The notes below the pieces were generated by a model. It searched no databases, was not told the origin of the DNA, and was given only the letters and a program-made list of their open reading frames with translations. A stretch of DNA of 64,000 bases from JANMDU01 sp031418715 (GTDB lineage Bacteria; Pseudomonadota; Gammaproteobacteria; Burkholderiales; Burkholderiaceae_C): contig JANOJL010000058.1 in NCBI GenBank assembly GCA_031418715.1, positions 22,122 through 86,121 on the forward strand. The letters run 5' to 3'. This document shows, one piece after another, positions 18,338 to 27,024 of this stretch (the first letter of the stretch is position 1; each line of letters opens with the position of its first letter). The translations under genes were made by a program, and so were the position numbers.

Positions 18338-18814
18338 TCACTCAATCACAAACAATGGCTGGCCGTATTCCACTGCGGCGCCGTTTTCCACCATGATCTT
18401 CTTGATCACGCCTGCTTTGTCGGCCTCAATCTCGTTCAAAATTTTCATCGCTTCAATGATGCAAATCGTCTCGCCTACTGCTACGGTGTCACCAATCTCA
18501 ACAAATGATTTCGCGCCCGGACTAGCGCAGCGGTAAAAACTGCCAACCATCGGGGATTTGACGGCATGGCCCGCCAGCGTGACAACATCCGCCGCCGCAT
18601 CTGACAAAGCCGGTGGGGCTGTTGGGGCAACAATAGGAGCTGCTTGCATCATGGGTTGCACCGGTTGCTGCATCATGGCTGGGTTGGCGCTGTACATCAT
18701 CCCTGCTGGGCCTTTGACGATGCGCACTTTGCCTTCGGCCTCGGTGATTTCCAGCTCTTGTACTTGAGACTCCGAGACCAGATCGATCAAGGTTTTGAGT
18801 TTGCGTAAATCCAT
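18338..18814 (-). CDS. accB: Biotin carboxyl carrier protein of acetyl-CoA carboxylase
   Basis: AccB carries the biotin that shuttles CO2 between AccC and the carboxyltransferase. The 158-residue product has an N-terminal coiled region, a Met/Pro/Ala-rich linker (about 40-75) and a biotinyl domain with the modified lysine K124 in CIIEAMKILNEIEAD. In related genomes aroQ usually lies just upstream in this operon; here a 147-bp spacer and then a tlpA-like gene are found instead. Confidence 0.97.
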   Translation of the reverse strand: MDLRKLKTLIDLVSESQVQELEITEAEGKVRIVKGPAGMMYSANPAMMQQPVQPMMQAAPIVAPTAPPALSDAAADVVTLAGHAVKSPMVGSFYRCASPGAKSFVEIGDTVAVGETICIIEAMKILNEIEADKAGVIKKIMVENGAAVEYGQPLFVIE

Positions 18815-18961
18815 GTGTGTACTCCAACGATTCGTTATGCTCTGATCTGCCTTCTGTTTGAACAGATTTCAAATCTGGCGAAATTACACATTTGAGTGTA
18901 ACTCAGTTTAAAAAGCTTCAAAAAACGCCTTTAGCTACCAAAAGATGCGAAGCAGCGCTAA

Positions 18962-19519
18962 TTACTTAATTTTTACGAAGTCGGCAATTTGCTCTGCGGA
19001 GAGCTTGCCCATGTGGCGCAAGGCAATGGCGCCTTGAGAATTGATCACCACCGTAAACGGCAATGCGCCAGCTAGATTGCCAAGTGTACGCGAAAGCTCA
19101 ATCCCTGCAAGCCCAGCGAGAGGCGTAGGAAACTGCACCGGCGTTTGACCTAAAAATTTATTCACAGCGCGTGCATTGTCTGCCGCTAAACCCACCATTT
19201 GCCAACCGTTGGCAGCATGTTGGCGATAAAAGGCATCCAATAAAGGCATTTCTTCCACGCACGGCGGGCACCAGGTTGCCCAAAAATTCACAACCAAAGG
19301 TTTGCCTCGCAGCGCGCTCATCTTGTAAACGCCGCCTCCAGGCAACTCAGCCTCAAGCGCCCAAAGTACCGCCAAAGCACCATCCTCAGGTTCGCGCAAA
19401 CGATAGCGCCAAGTAGCCCAGCCTGCGCCCGCCAAAGCGCTCACCACTGCCGCGCCGCCTAAGATTAAGTTTCTGCGCTGTGGTGAATCTGCTGTCTTCA
19501 GTTCGCTTTGTGATTGCAT
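18962..19519 (-). CDS. TlpA-family thioredoxin-like protein
   Basis: This is a membrane-anchored periplasmic thiol-disulfide protein of 185 residues. An N-terminal hydrophobic segment (about 17-36) follows a basic QRR, and the thioredoxin fold carries the active site C84-P-P-C87 in VVNFWATWCPPCVEEMPLL. The cis-proline loop lies in ALPFTVVINSQG. Such proteins reduce apocytochromes or copper-site cysteines; the exact client is not evident. It is on the same strand as the VOC gene upstream and accB downstream. Confidence 0.88.
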   Translation of the reverse strand: MQSQSELKTADSPQRRNLILGGAAVVSALAGAGWATWRYRLREPEDGALAVLWALEAELPGGGVYKMSALRGKPLVVNFWATWCPPCVEEMPLLDAFYRQHAANGWQMVGLAADNARAVNKFLGQTPVQFPTPLAGLAGIELSRTLGNLAGALPFTVVINSQGAIALRHMGKLSAEQIADFVKIK

Positions 19520-19582
19520 TTGCTTCGATACTTCAATATTTTTTAGAAAACGACATATTCAACCCGAATTCAACCCAAGAAC

Positions 19583-19990
19583 TCAAGGCGCTTTGAACTG
19601 AATCAAATCCCAAAGATTCCCATACAAATCCTTGAAAACCGCGACTGTTCCATACGGTGCTTCATTGGGCGGACGGGTAAATTCGATGCCGCGCGACTTC
19701 ATTTGTTCATAATCGCGCCAAAAATCATCGGTTTGCAAAAAGAGGAAGACGCGCCCTCCCGCTTGATTGCCAATGAAAGCTTCTTGCTCAGGCTGTGAAG
19801 CGCGAGCCAGCAGCAAGCTTACGCCATTCCTGCCCTCGCTGCCCGGTGGCGCAACCAAGACCCAGCGCTTGTTTTGCTCAGGCTGATCAATGTCTTGCAG
19901 CAATGTGAAGTTGAGCTTCTGGGTAAAAAAAGCAATCGCTTCATCGTAGTCGCGCACGACCAAGGCGATATGAGCGAGGGATTGTTTCAT
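19583..19990 (-). CDS. VOC (glyoxalase/bleomycin resistance) family protein
   Basis: The 135-residue product has the beta-alpha-beta-beta-beta pattern of the vicinal oxygen chelate fold, starting KQSLAHIALVVRDYDEAIAF and ending with GTVAVFKDLYGNLWDLIQF, where the final acidic/aromatic segment often holds a metal ligand. The substrate is unknown. Its start codon overlaps the stop of the upstream conserved hypothetical gene (ATGA), so the two are co-expressed. Confidence 0.88.
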   Translation of the reverse strand: MKQSLAHIALVVRDYDEAIAFFTQKLNFTLLQDIDQPEQNKRWVLVAPPGSEGRNGVSLLLARASQPEQEAFIGNQAGGRVFLFLQTDDFWRDYEQMKSRGIEFTRPPNEAPYGTVAVFKDLYGNLWDLIQFKAP

Positions 19991-20598
19991 GGGTTGGTCT
20001 GAGCAGGGCGTGCGGTGTGGGATATCAATTTTTGCACAGCCGCGATATCGCCCCTCGGCGAGCGGCCTTTGGTATCTTTTTTGAGCGCACCGCGAATTTC
20101 ATCGCGGTCATAGGTCATCAAATGCACGCCGACGGTCTCATGCAAGGGTTTGCACAGGCTGTGGATGCTCAGGGCGTTGACGGTGCTCCCATGCAGGCCG
20201 GTGACTTCGCGTGCTTCGTAGGTCACGCCGTGGTTGATGAGGGCGATTTCTAAGGATTTGGGGTCGTCGCAAAACAGGCCAATATAAATGTCGGACAGGC
20301 GCGTCGCTGTGCCATGCCAGACTGCACCGCTTAAATGAGGGCGAAATTCGGGCAGGCGCTCCATCCATGTGAGTGCTAGCTCACGCAAAGCGGCAAGCTC
20401 GACGGGTTGTGTGTCGGGGAAGAAAATGGCAATGTATTCGCGCACCGCATCTTCAAGCGCATCGTTGTCTGGCAGTGGGGTGCGCTGCGGCAGGCTGAGC
20501 TGTTTGACGGCGCGACGCTTCGCCTGGCCATATTCCAAGCCTTCTTCCACCACCAAACGGGCAGCGGTTTGCAGCAATTCATCGTCTGAGTCTGTCAT
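19987..20598 (-). CDS. Conserved hypothetical protein
   Basis: The 203-residue product is soluble with no signal peptide. It contains the segment HLSGAVWHGTATRLSDIYIG followed by LFCDDPKSLEIALINHGVTY, which I recall from conserved uncharacterised proteins of Burkholderiales, and an acidic N terminus. I cannot assign a function. It is translationally coupled to the VOC gene. An intergenic copy of the dispersed repeat lies just upstream of its start. Confidence 0.75.
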   Translation of the reverse strand: MTDSDDELLQTAARLVVEEGLEYGQAKRRAVKQLSLPQRTPLPDNDALEDAVREYIAIFFPDTQPVELAALRELALTWMERLPEFRPHLSGAVWHGTATRLSDIYIGLFCDDPKSLEIALINHGVTYEAREVTGLHGSTVNALSIHSLCKPLHETVGVHLMTYDRDEIRGALKKDTKGRSPRGDIAAVQKLISHTARPAQTNP

Positions 20599-20635
20599 CT
20601 TACAACCGGGGCAATCTTATACCGAAATCGGCAGT

Positions 20636-20679
20636 TAGCCGTTATAGTATTTGCGCAGAGTGCTATCAAATATATAGTA
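20636..20679 (+). repeat. Dispersed 45-bp repeat, intergenic copy
   Basis: The copy reads TAGCCGTTATAGTATTTGCG then CAGAGTGCTATC and ends in TATATAGTA. It lies between pitA and the conserved hypothetical gene. It is among the best-preserved forward copies in the window. Confidence 0.85.
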
Positions 20680-20766
20680 AAGCAGTGCTAGATTCATCGC
20701 GGATCTGCAGCGCTTACGAGTGACTGTAACGCAGTTCAAGCCGCATTGCGTGGCGCTGGCAAAAGC

Positions 20767-21804
20767 TCAAAACAACGACAAACTCACCCAATATGCCACT
20801 GCAGCCACAAATGCACTCGCGGGAATCGTGAGCACCCAAGCCCAGACGATGTTGGCCGCCACGCCCCACCGAACGGCGCTTGCACGCTGGGTTGAGCCCA
20901 CGCCGACAATCGCACCTGTGATGGTGTGGGTGGTGGAAACAGGAATGCCCATGGCAGTGGCGGTAAAGAGTGTGATCGCGCCGCCGGTTTCAGCACAGAA
21001 GCCACCCACCGGCTTGAGCTTGGTGATACGCTGCCCCATGGTTTTGACGATGCGCCAGCCGCCAAACATGGTGCCCAAGCTGATCGTGATGTAGCAAGAA
21101 ATCACCACCCAGCCGGGCAGGTAATTCTTATCCGCCTTCATCCATTCAGGCAGACCGACCACACCCGATGCCGTGGCTGCCATCAGCAGCAGCCAAATGA
21201 TGCCAGCGGTCTTTTGCGCATCGTTGCCGCCGTGGCCCAGGCTGTACGCGGCAGCGGAGACGAGCTGAAGGCGGCGAAACCAGCGATCCGTTTGGCTCGG
21301 TGTACGTTTGCGGCAGACCCAGGCCACGAGCACGAGCATGAGCGAGCCGAGCAAAAAGCCCATGAGCGGGGAGACGAGGATGAAGGCGACGATTTTGAGG
21401 ATGCCGGCCGCAATCAACACGCTTGAGCCTGCCTTGGCAATCGCCGCGCCCACAATGCCACCAATCAGCGCATGCGAGGAGCTGCTGGGTATGCCATACC
21501 ACCAGGTGATGATGTTCCAAGTGATCGCGCCGACCAGTGCGCCAAACACGACATGCATATCCACGATGCCGGGCATGACCACGCCTTTGCCGATGGTGGC
21601 GGCGACGCTCAGGTGAAACACAAAATAGGCAACAAAGTTGAAAAAAGCAGCAAAAACCACCGCTTGGCCCGGCTTCAAAACGCCGGTCGACACCACCGTA
21701 GCAATCGAGTTAGCGGCATCGTGAAAGCCGTTCATGAAGTCAAACGCCAATGCCAGCAGCAACAGCATAAAGACCACCCACAGCGCAGTTGGTGTGATGT
21801 CCAT
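20767..21804 (-). CDS. pitA: Inorganic phosphate transporter, PiT family
   Basis: This is a low-affinity phosphate (metal-phosphate) symporter of the inner membrane, 345 residues with about ten hydrophobic segments. The PiT signature is seen twice: FDFMNGFHDAANSIATVVST near the N terminus and ATAMGIPVSTTHTITGAIVG near the C terminus. GHGGNDAQKTAG lies in the central loop. The ATG at 21804 is preferred, with AAAGG nearby upstream. A DUF47 gene directly upstream is a common regulator partner of PiT transporters. Confidence 0.95.
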   Translation of the reverse strand: MDITPTALWVVFMLLLLALAFDFMNGFHDAANSIATVVSTGVLKPGQAVVFAAFFNFVAYFVFHLSVAATIGKGVVMPGIVDMHVVFGALVGAITWNIITWWYGIPSSSSHALIGGIVGAAIAKAGSSVLIAAGILKIVAFILVSPLMGFLLGSLMLVLVAWVCRKRTPSQTDRWFRRLQLVSAAAYSLGHGGNDAQKTAGIIWLLLMAATASGVVGLPEWMKADKNYLPGWVVISCYITISLGTMFGGWRIVKTMGQRITKLKPVGGFCAETGGAITLFTATAMGIPVSTTHTITGAIVGVGSTQRASAVRWGVAANIVWAWVLTIPASAFVAAVAYWVSLSLF

Positions 21805-21838
21805 GGTCAAACCTTTCGTTGAACGGGTTTGAAATGGA

Positions 21839-22486
21839 TCAGGAATTTTCGAGGACGATGCCCTCGATCAAATTGGCCACATCTTCGCAGCGGTCGGTGA
21901 TGGTCTCCAGCAACTGATAAATCGCCTTGAGCTTGATCACCTCGCGCACATCCGGTTCTTCGCGGAAAAGCTTGCTCATGGCCGAGCGCATCACGCGATC
22001 TGCATCGGATTCCAGACGGTCAATTTCCTCGCAGGTCTTGAGTGCCGCCTCCGCGGTATCGTTATCCGAAAGCTTGTTGAGTAAGCCCACCGCGGTTTTC
22101 AGGCGCTCGCAGCATTTCACACTCAGATCCGTTAAGCGCTTGATCTCATCGGTCATCACGCGCACGTCATATAGCGCCATCGTCTCAGCAGAATCTTGAA
22201 TCAGGTCGGCCACATCATCCATCGTGTTAATGAGCTTGTGGATGTGCTCGCGGTCAATCGGAGTGATGAAGGTCTTGTGCAGCATCCTGTTGACGTCATG
22301 CGTGATGCGATCGGCCGCTCGCTCGGCGCTGTCCACATCGGCGTTGTACTTCTGGCGCAGCATCACGTCGTCGTAATTGGCCACCAATTGCTCAAATGCT
22401 TTCGCAGCTTCTACGATGCGATCAGCATGCTGATCAAACATCTCAAAAAAATTGCCTTCGCGTGGAAGCAGTTTGCCGAAAAACAT
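21839..22486 (-). CDS. DUF47/PhoU-like phosphate transport regulator
   Basis: The 215-residue all-helical product belongs to the DUF47 family, related to PhoU and usually encoded next to PiT transporters. It starts MFFGKLLPREGNFFEMFDQH, and a GAGGT ribosome-binding site precedes this ATG. ADRITHDVNRMLHKTFITPI and REHIHKLINTMDDVADLIQD are typical. It is likely to modulate the adjacent phosphate transporter; that role is from family knowledge. Confidence 0.93.
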   Translation of the reverse strand: MFFGKLLPREGNFFEMFDQHADRIVEAAKAFEQLVANYDDVMLRQKYNADVDSAERAADRITHDVNRMLHKTFITPIDREHIHKLINTMDDVADLIQDSAETMALYDVRVMTDEIKRLTDLSVKCCERLKTAVGLLNKLSDNDTAEAALKTCEEIDRLESDADRVMRSAMSKLFREEPDVREVIKLKAIYQLLETITDRCEDVANLIEGIVLENS

Positions 22487-22664
22487 TGCTGTGACCTCGA
22501 AATTGTTATATGACGGTTTTGTGACAGTCATTGTACGAGGTGGGCGGGCTTATTCTGACTTGGCTTACAGCAGCTGACCGGGAAGAAATTCGCGCGCGTT
22601 ATTCCAGCCTAGCGCTCATAGGAAGACAGGAGCGGTATCCGAATTTACGAGCGCTTTACGCTGA

Positions 22665-22714
22665 TAGCCGTTATAGAGCAAGGGTAGAGTGCTATAAAAA
22701 ACATAATAAATAGC
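22665..22714 (+). repeat. Dispersed 45-bp repeat, intergenic copy
   Basis: The copy starts TAGCCGTTATAGAGCAAGG and continues TAGAGTGCTATAAAA to AATAAATAGC. It lies in the 260-bp gap between the DUF47 gene and hisD, a gap in which I see no supported gene. Its tail is slightly longer than other copies. Confidence 0.8.
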
Positions 22715-22746
22715 GAGCAAATCGTATCAAGTAGACCAAACGTTCG

Positions 22747-24063
22747 TTACTTCAGCCGCATCTCAGCTGCCCGAGCATGTGCTTGCAAGCCCTCGCCATG
22801 CGCAAGTACGCTGGCTATTTTCCCGAGTGTCTGTGCGCCTATTTCGCTGACTTCAATCAAGCTGCTGCGCTTTTGGAAGTCGTAAACGCCCAGCGGTGAG
22901 GAAAACCGCGCTGTGCCGCTGGTGGGCAAGACATGATTGGGGCCAGCGCAGTAGTCGCCCAAGCTCTCGCTCGTGTACGCGCCCAGAAAAATAGCACCTC
23001 CATGCTTGAGCAACGGCTCCCAGCGGTGTGGGTCGTCGCTAGAAATTTCTAAATGCTCAGGCGCAATACGGTTCGATAGCTCGCAAGCTTCCTCCATGCT
23101 GCGCGTGAGAATAAACATGCCGCGATCTGCGAGGCTTTTTTTGATGATGGCGCGGCGCGGCATCTCGGGCAGCAGCTGGGTGATACTGGCGAGCACTTGA
23201 TCGATGTATGCTTGATCTGGGCAGAGCAAGATGCTTTGCGCCAGCTCGTCGTGCTCAGCTTGGCTGAACAAATCCATTGCCACCCAATCGGGCGGCGTCG
23301 AGCCATCTGCGATCACGAGAATTTCACTCGGGCCTGCAATCATGTCAATGCCCACTTGGCCAAACACGCTGCGTTTGGCAGCGGCTACGTAGGCGTTGCC
23401 GGGGCCGGTGATTTTGTCTACTTTGGGGATCGTGGTCGTACCGTAAGCCAATGCAGCCACAGCTTGCGCGCCGCCAATCGTGAAAGCGCGGCTCACGCCC
23501 GCCACATAAGCGGCGGCGAGCACGAGATTGTTTTTCACGCCATCGGGCGTCGGCACCACCATGATGATCTCGCACACGCCCGCCACATGGGCGGGAATCG
23601 CGTTCATCAACACGCTGGATGGGTAGCTCGCTTTGCCGCCCGGCACATAAATTCCTGCGCGGTCGATCGGCGTGACTTTTTGGCCGAGCAACGAACCATC
23701 AGCATCGCGATAGCTCCAGCTCTGGCCGCAGGCTTTTTTCTGTGCTTCGTGGTAAGTGCGTACGCGGGTAGCCGCTTGAGAGAGCGCATCGCGTTGATCA
23801 GAGGGAAGGCCATCGAAAGCTTTTCTCAACTCAGCTTGCGTGAGCTCTAACTCTTTCATGCTCGCAGCTTGCAAGCGGTCAAAGCGCGTGGTGTATTCCA
23901 ACACGGCATCATCGCCGCGCTCCTTCACATCTGCAAGAATCTCAGCGACACGCGCTTCGATCGCTCCGTCTTGCTCACTCGACCAATGCAGTCGAGTCTT
24001 AAACTTTTGCTCAAAATCGGAATCAACCGTTGTAAATACTGCGCCACTAGCTATTAAATTCAT
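22747..24063 (-). CDS. hisD: Histidinol dehydrogenase
   Basis: HisD oxidises L-histidinol to L-histidine in two NAD-dependent steps. The 438-residue product has the family signature AGPSEILVIADGSTPPDWVA and the zinc-site regions EHDELAQSILL and APEHLEI. The first 13 residues (MNLIASGAVFTTV) are encoded by a copy of the dispersed repeat, including the start codon; the conserved sequence begins only after them. It follows hisG on the same strand after 15 bp. No further his gene follows in the window. Confidence 0.95.
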   Translation of the reverse strand: MNLIASGAVFTTVDSDFEQKFKTRLHWSSEQDGAIEARVAEILADVKERGDDAVLEYTTRFDRLQAASMKELELTQAELRKAFDGLPSDQRDALSQAATRVRTYHEAQKKACGQSWSYRDADGSLLGQKVTPIDRAGIYVPGGKASYPSSVLMNAIPAHVAGVCEIIMVVPTPDGVKNNLVLAAAYVAGVSRAFTIGGAQAVAALAYGTTTIPKVDKITGPGNAYVAAAKRSVFGQVGIDMIAGPSEILVIADGSTPPDWVAMDLFSQAEHDELAQSILLCPDQAYIDQVLASITQLLPEMPRRAIIKKSLADRGMFILTRSMEEACELSNRIAPEHLEISSDDPHRWEPLLKHGGAIFLGAYTSESLGDYCAGPNHVLPTSGTARFSSPLGVYDFQKRSSLIEVSEIGAQTLGKIASVLAHGEGLQAHARAAEMRLK

Positions 24064-24066
24064 AGC
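24025..24066 (+). repeat. Dispersed 45-bp repeat overlapping the hisD start
   Basis: On the plus strand the copy reads CCGTTGTAAATACTGCGCC then ACTAGCTATTAAATTCATAG. It aligns with the copy at 41316 (CCGTTATAAATACTGCGCAG). The hisD ATG lies inside its AT-rich palindromic end, so the repeat provides start codon and N terminus of the enzyme. Confidence 0.75.
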
Positions 24067-24078
24067 GTTTTCGTCCAG

Positions 24079-24720
24079 TTACTTTGAATTCACAGCCGCT
24101 GTAAAAGCATCAATCAAAGGCTTGATAGCTGCCTGTTTGAGCTTGAGCGAGGTTTGGTTCACCACCAAACGCGAGCTGATTTCCATGATCCGCTCAACTT
24201 CAATCAACTTGTTGGCCTTCAAGGTGTTGCCAGTGGACACTAAATCCACAATCGCATCGGCCAAACCCGTGAGCGGTGCGAGTTCCATCGAACCATATAG
24301 CTTGATTAAATCAACGTGAACACCTTTGCCGGCAAAAAAATCGCGGGCAATGTTCACATACTTGGTGGCCACTTTCAATCGCGCACCTTGCTTCACTGCC
24401 GCTGCGTAATCAAAACCTTCGCGCACCGCCACGCTCACGCGGCATTTGGCAATTTGTAAATCCAGCGGTACATATAAGCCTTGCACGCCTGTCTCTAGCA
24501 GCGTGTCTTGACCCACCACACCCAGATCCGCGCCACCGTATTGCACATAAGTCGGCACATCGCTGGCTCGCACCATAACGATACGTACATCTTCGCGAGA
24601 AGTCGGCAAGATCAGCTTGCGAGATTTTTCTGGATCTTCCAGCACTTCAATACCGGCGGCTTTGAGCAGCGGCAAGGTGTCATCGAAGATACGACCCTTT
24701 GATAAGGCAAGAGTGATCAT
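24079..24720 (-). CDS. hisG: ATP phosphoribosyltransferase, short form
   Basis: HisG catalyses the first step of histidine synthesis from ATP and PRPP. The product (213 residues from the ATG at 24720) is the short form that lacks the C-terminal regulatory domain, so it needs HisZ, which is not in the window. MITLALSKGRIFDDTLPLL and the PRPP-binding LADAIVDLVSTGNTLKAN are typical. Its start overlaps the murA stop (ATGA); a GTG three bases upstream is also possible. Confidence 0.95.
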   Translation of the reverse strand: MITLALSKGRIFDDTLPLLKAAGIEVLEDPEKSRKLILPTSREDVRIVMVRASDVPTYVQYGGADLGVVGQDTLLETGVQGLYVPLDLQIAKCRVSVAVREGFDYAAAVKQGARLKVATKYVNIARDFFAGKGVHVDLIKLYGSMELAPLTGLADAIVDLVSTGNTLKANKLIEVERIMEISSRLVVNQTSLKLKQAAIKPLIDAFTAAVNSK

Positions 24721-25988
24721 CACTTCACCCTCTCAATATCCGCACCAATACCGCGCAGCTTTTCTTCCATACGGTCGTAACCGCGATCCAAGTGGTAAAT
24801 ACGATCCACGATCGTCTCGCCATCTGCCACCAAACCAGCAATCACGAGGGATGCAGAGGCGCGCAGATCAGTGGCCATGACGGTTGCGCCAGAGAGCTTC
24901 AAAATACCTTCTATCACAGCGATTTTTCCATCAATCTGAATCTTCGCACCCATGCGCTGCAACTCAGGCACATGCATAAAGCGGTTTTCAAAAATCGTCT
25001 CGGTGGCCTTCGCTGTACCTTCGGCCACGCAATTGAGCGCCATGAACTGCGCCTGCATGTCTGTGGGAAAACCTGGGTATTCGGTGGTGCGGAAAGCTTG
25101 TGCCTTCATGCGGCCTGTTGCGCGGACTTTGATGCCACCTGGCACAGCTTCAATCACCGCGCCTGCATCGCGCAATTTGTCAATCACCACATCAAGGTGA
25201 TCTGCACGGCCATGCTCTAAAAATACGTCGCCACCTGCCGCCGCTACAGCGCAGAGAAATGTACCCGTTTCAATCCGATCTGCCACGACCGCATGCTCGC
25301 AGCCATGTAATTTCTCCACGCCGTGGATGCGAATCTTGCTCGTGCCGTGGCCTTCAATCTTAGCGCCCATCTTGATCAGCATTTCTGCCAAATCAGGAAT
25401 CTCAGGCTCTTGTGCAGCGTTTTCCAAAATGGTCTCACCATCAGCCAGTGCCGCAGCCATCATGAAATTTTCGGTGCCCGTTACCGTGACCATATCGGTG
25501 GTGATGCGCGCGCCTTTCAAGCGTTTCATGCCTTGCGGCAAGGTGGCAATCATGTAGCCATGCTCCACCACAATTTCCGCGCCCATGGCCTGCAAACCCT
25601 TGATGTGTTGATCCACAGGCCGAGCGCCAATCGCGCAACCGCCAGGCAGCGAGACCTTGGCGTGGCCGAATCGTGCCAGTAATGGCCCAAGCGTCATCAC
25701 TGAAGCACGCATGGTTTTCACCAAATCATAGGGCGCAAATGGTGTGATGCTGTCAGGCGCAGTGAAGCTCATCCCGCCGCGCTCGCCATGCGTTTCTGCC
25801 TGAACACCCATGCTCTCCAAAATGCGGCGAATCGTGGCCACATCTTGCAAGCGCGGCACGTTTTTCAAATGCACGGGTTCGTTGGTGAGCAATGTGGCGC
25901 AGATTTCAGGCAGGGCGGCGTTTTTCGCGCCTGAAATATGTACGGTGCCATTCAAACGTTGACCGCCACGGATGAGGAGTTTGTCCAT
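24720..25988 (-). CDS. murA: UDP-N-acetylglucosamine 1-carboxyvinyltransferase
   Basis: MurA transfers enolpyruvate from PEP to UDP-GlcNAc, the first committed step of peptidoglycan synthesis. The 422-residue product has GAKNAALPEICATLLTNEP near the N terminus and the catalytic cysteine C118 in KVSLPGGCAIGARPVDQHI, so it should be fosfomycin-sensitive in principle. It is followed by hisG in an overlapping arrangement and preceded by a bolA-like gene after 4 bp, the usual Burkholderiales order. Confidence 0.97.
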   Translation of the reverse strand: MDKLLIRGGQRLNGTVHISGAKNAALPEICATLLTNEPVHLKNVPRLQDVATIRRILESMGVQAETHGERGGMSFTAPDSITPFAPYDLVKTMRASVMTLGPLLARFGHAKVSLPGGCAIGARPVDQHIKGLQAMGAEIVVEHGYMIATLPQGMKRLKGARITTDMVTVTGTENFMMAAALADGETILENAAQEPEIPDLAEMLIKMGAKIEGHGTSKIRIHGVEKLHGCEHAVVADRIETGTFLCAVAAAGGDVFLEHGRADHLDVVIDKLRDAGAVIEAVPGGIKVRATGRMKAQAFRTTEYPGFPTDMQAQFMALNCVAEGTAKATETIFENRFMHVPELQRMGAKIQIDGKIAVIEGILKLSGATVMATDLRASASLVIAGLVADGETIVDRIYHLDRGYDRMEEKLRGIGADIERVK

Positions 25989-25992
25989 TTTT

Positions 25993-26247
25993 TTATTGCC
26001 TCGGAGTTGATTCTTGCGCTGCCCATTCGGCAGGCGTGAGCGTTTTCATGGCGAGTGCGTGAATTTCATCGGTATGCATGCGCTGGCCGAGTGTGGCATA
26101 GACCATTTGGTGGCGCTGGATCAAGCGTTTGCCGTCAAATTCAGGCGAGACGATCACCGCATTCCAGTGGCGACCATCGCCATCCGTCTCAATGTGTTGG
26201 CATGAGAGTCCGGCAGTGATAATATTTTTGAGTTGTTCAGCGTTCAT
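25993..26247 (-). CDS. BolA-family protein (IbaG-like)
   Basis: The 84-residue product has the BolA fold with the pattern DGRHWNAVIVSPEFDGKRLI and RHQMVYATLGQRM. Together with monothiol glutaredoxins, such proteins handle iron-sulfur clusters. The location directly upstream of murA is the same as for ibaG/yrbA in other proteobacteria. It has no signal peptide and is likely cytosolic. Confidence 0.9.
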   Translation of the reverse strand: MNAEQLKNIITAGLSCQHIETDGDGRHWNAVIVSPEFDGKRLIQRHQMVYATLGQRMHTDEIHALAMKTLTPAEWAAQESTPRQ

Positions 26248-26250
26248 GAG

Positions 26251-27024
26251 TTATCCGCGAATTTTGTAGCCAATTTTGAGCAGGTGCAACGCAATCAAGC
26301 TCACGATGCCTGCAGCTGTGCCTACCACTGCCAAGCTGATCCATGGCGAGACATCGCTCACACCAAAGAAGCCATAACGAAAGCCATCAATCATGTAGAA
26401 AAACGGATTCAAATGGCTCACGGTTTGCCAAAACGCTGGTAGCGAATGGATGGAGTAAAACACGCCGGATAAAAAAGTCATCGGCATAATGATGAAGTTT
26501 TGAAAGACGGCCATTTGATCAAACTTCTCAGCCCAGAGCCCCGCGACCAAGCCGAGCACACCCAGCATGCCCGCACCAAGAATCGCAAACACCAAAGCCC
26601 ACAGCGGCGCAACCATCCCCGGCTTGCCAAACCACCAAGTTACAGCCAACACGCCCGCGCCGACTGCCAAGCCCCGCACCACCGATGAACCCACATAGGC
26701 GGCAAACCAAGCCCGATGCGACAGTGGTGTGAGCAGCAAAAAAACCAGATTGCCCATGATCTTGCTTTGAATCAAGCTCGAAGAGCTGTTGGCAAACGCG
26801 TTTTGCAGCACGCTCATCATCACCAAACCCGGCACGAGAAAAGCGGTGTAGTTGATCGTGCCATAGACCTTGACATGGTCTTCTAGGACGTGGCCGAAGA
26901 TCAGCATGTAGAGCACGGCGGTGAGAATCGGCGCGCCCACGGTTTGGAAACCCACTTTCCAAAAACGCAATACTTCTTTGTAGAAAAGCGTTTGCCAACC
27001 TGTCAATTGATTGCTGATACTCAT
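26251..27024 (-). CDS. ABC-2 type transporter permease (YadH-like)
   Basis: The 257-residue membrane protein has six hydrophobic segments and the ABC-2 motif near its C-terminal half, IIMPMTFLSGVFYSIHSLP followed by LPAFWQTVSHLNPFFYMIDG. It pairs with the ATP-binding gene that overlaps its start by an ATGA. The substrate of this exporter class is not established. Its placement in the mla-murA cluster hints at an envelope role, which is inference. Confidence 0.92.
   Translation of the reverse strand: MSISNQLTGWQTLFYKEVLRFWKVGFQTVGAPILTAVLYMLIFGHVLEDHVKVYGTINYTAFLVPGLVMMSVLQNAFANSSSSLIQSKIMGNLVFLLLTPLSHRAWFAAYVGSSVVRGLAVGAGVLAVTWWFGKPGMVAPLWALVFAILGAGMLGVLGLVAGLWAEKFDQMAVFQNFIIMPMTFLSGVFYSIHSLPAFWQTVSHLNPFFYMIDGFRYGFFGVSDVSPWISLAVVGTAAGIVSLIALHLLKIGYKIRG

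Noticed and set aside
22531..22713. 60-codon frame upstream of hisD
   Set aside because: Its second half (ADSRYRARVECY) is the translated dispersed repeat and the first half has no support.
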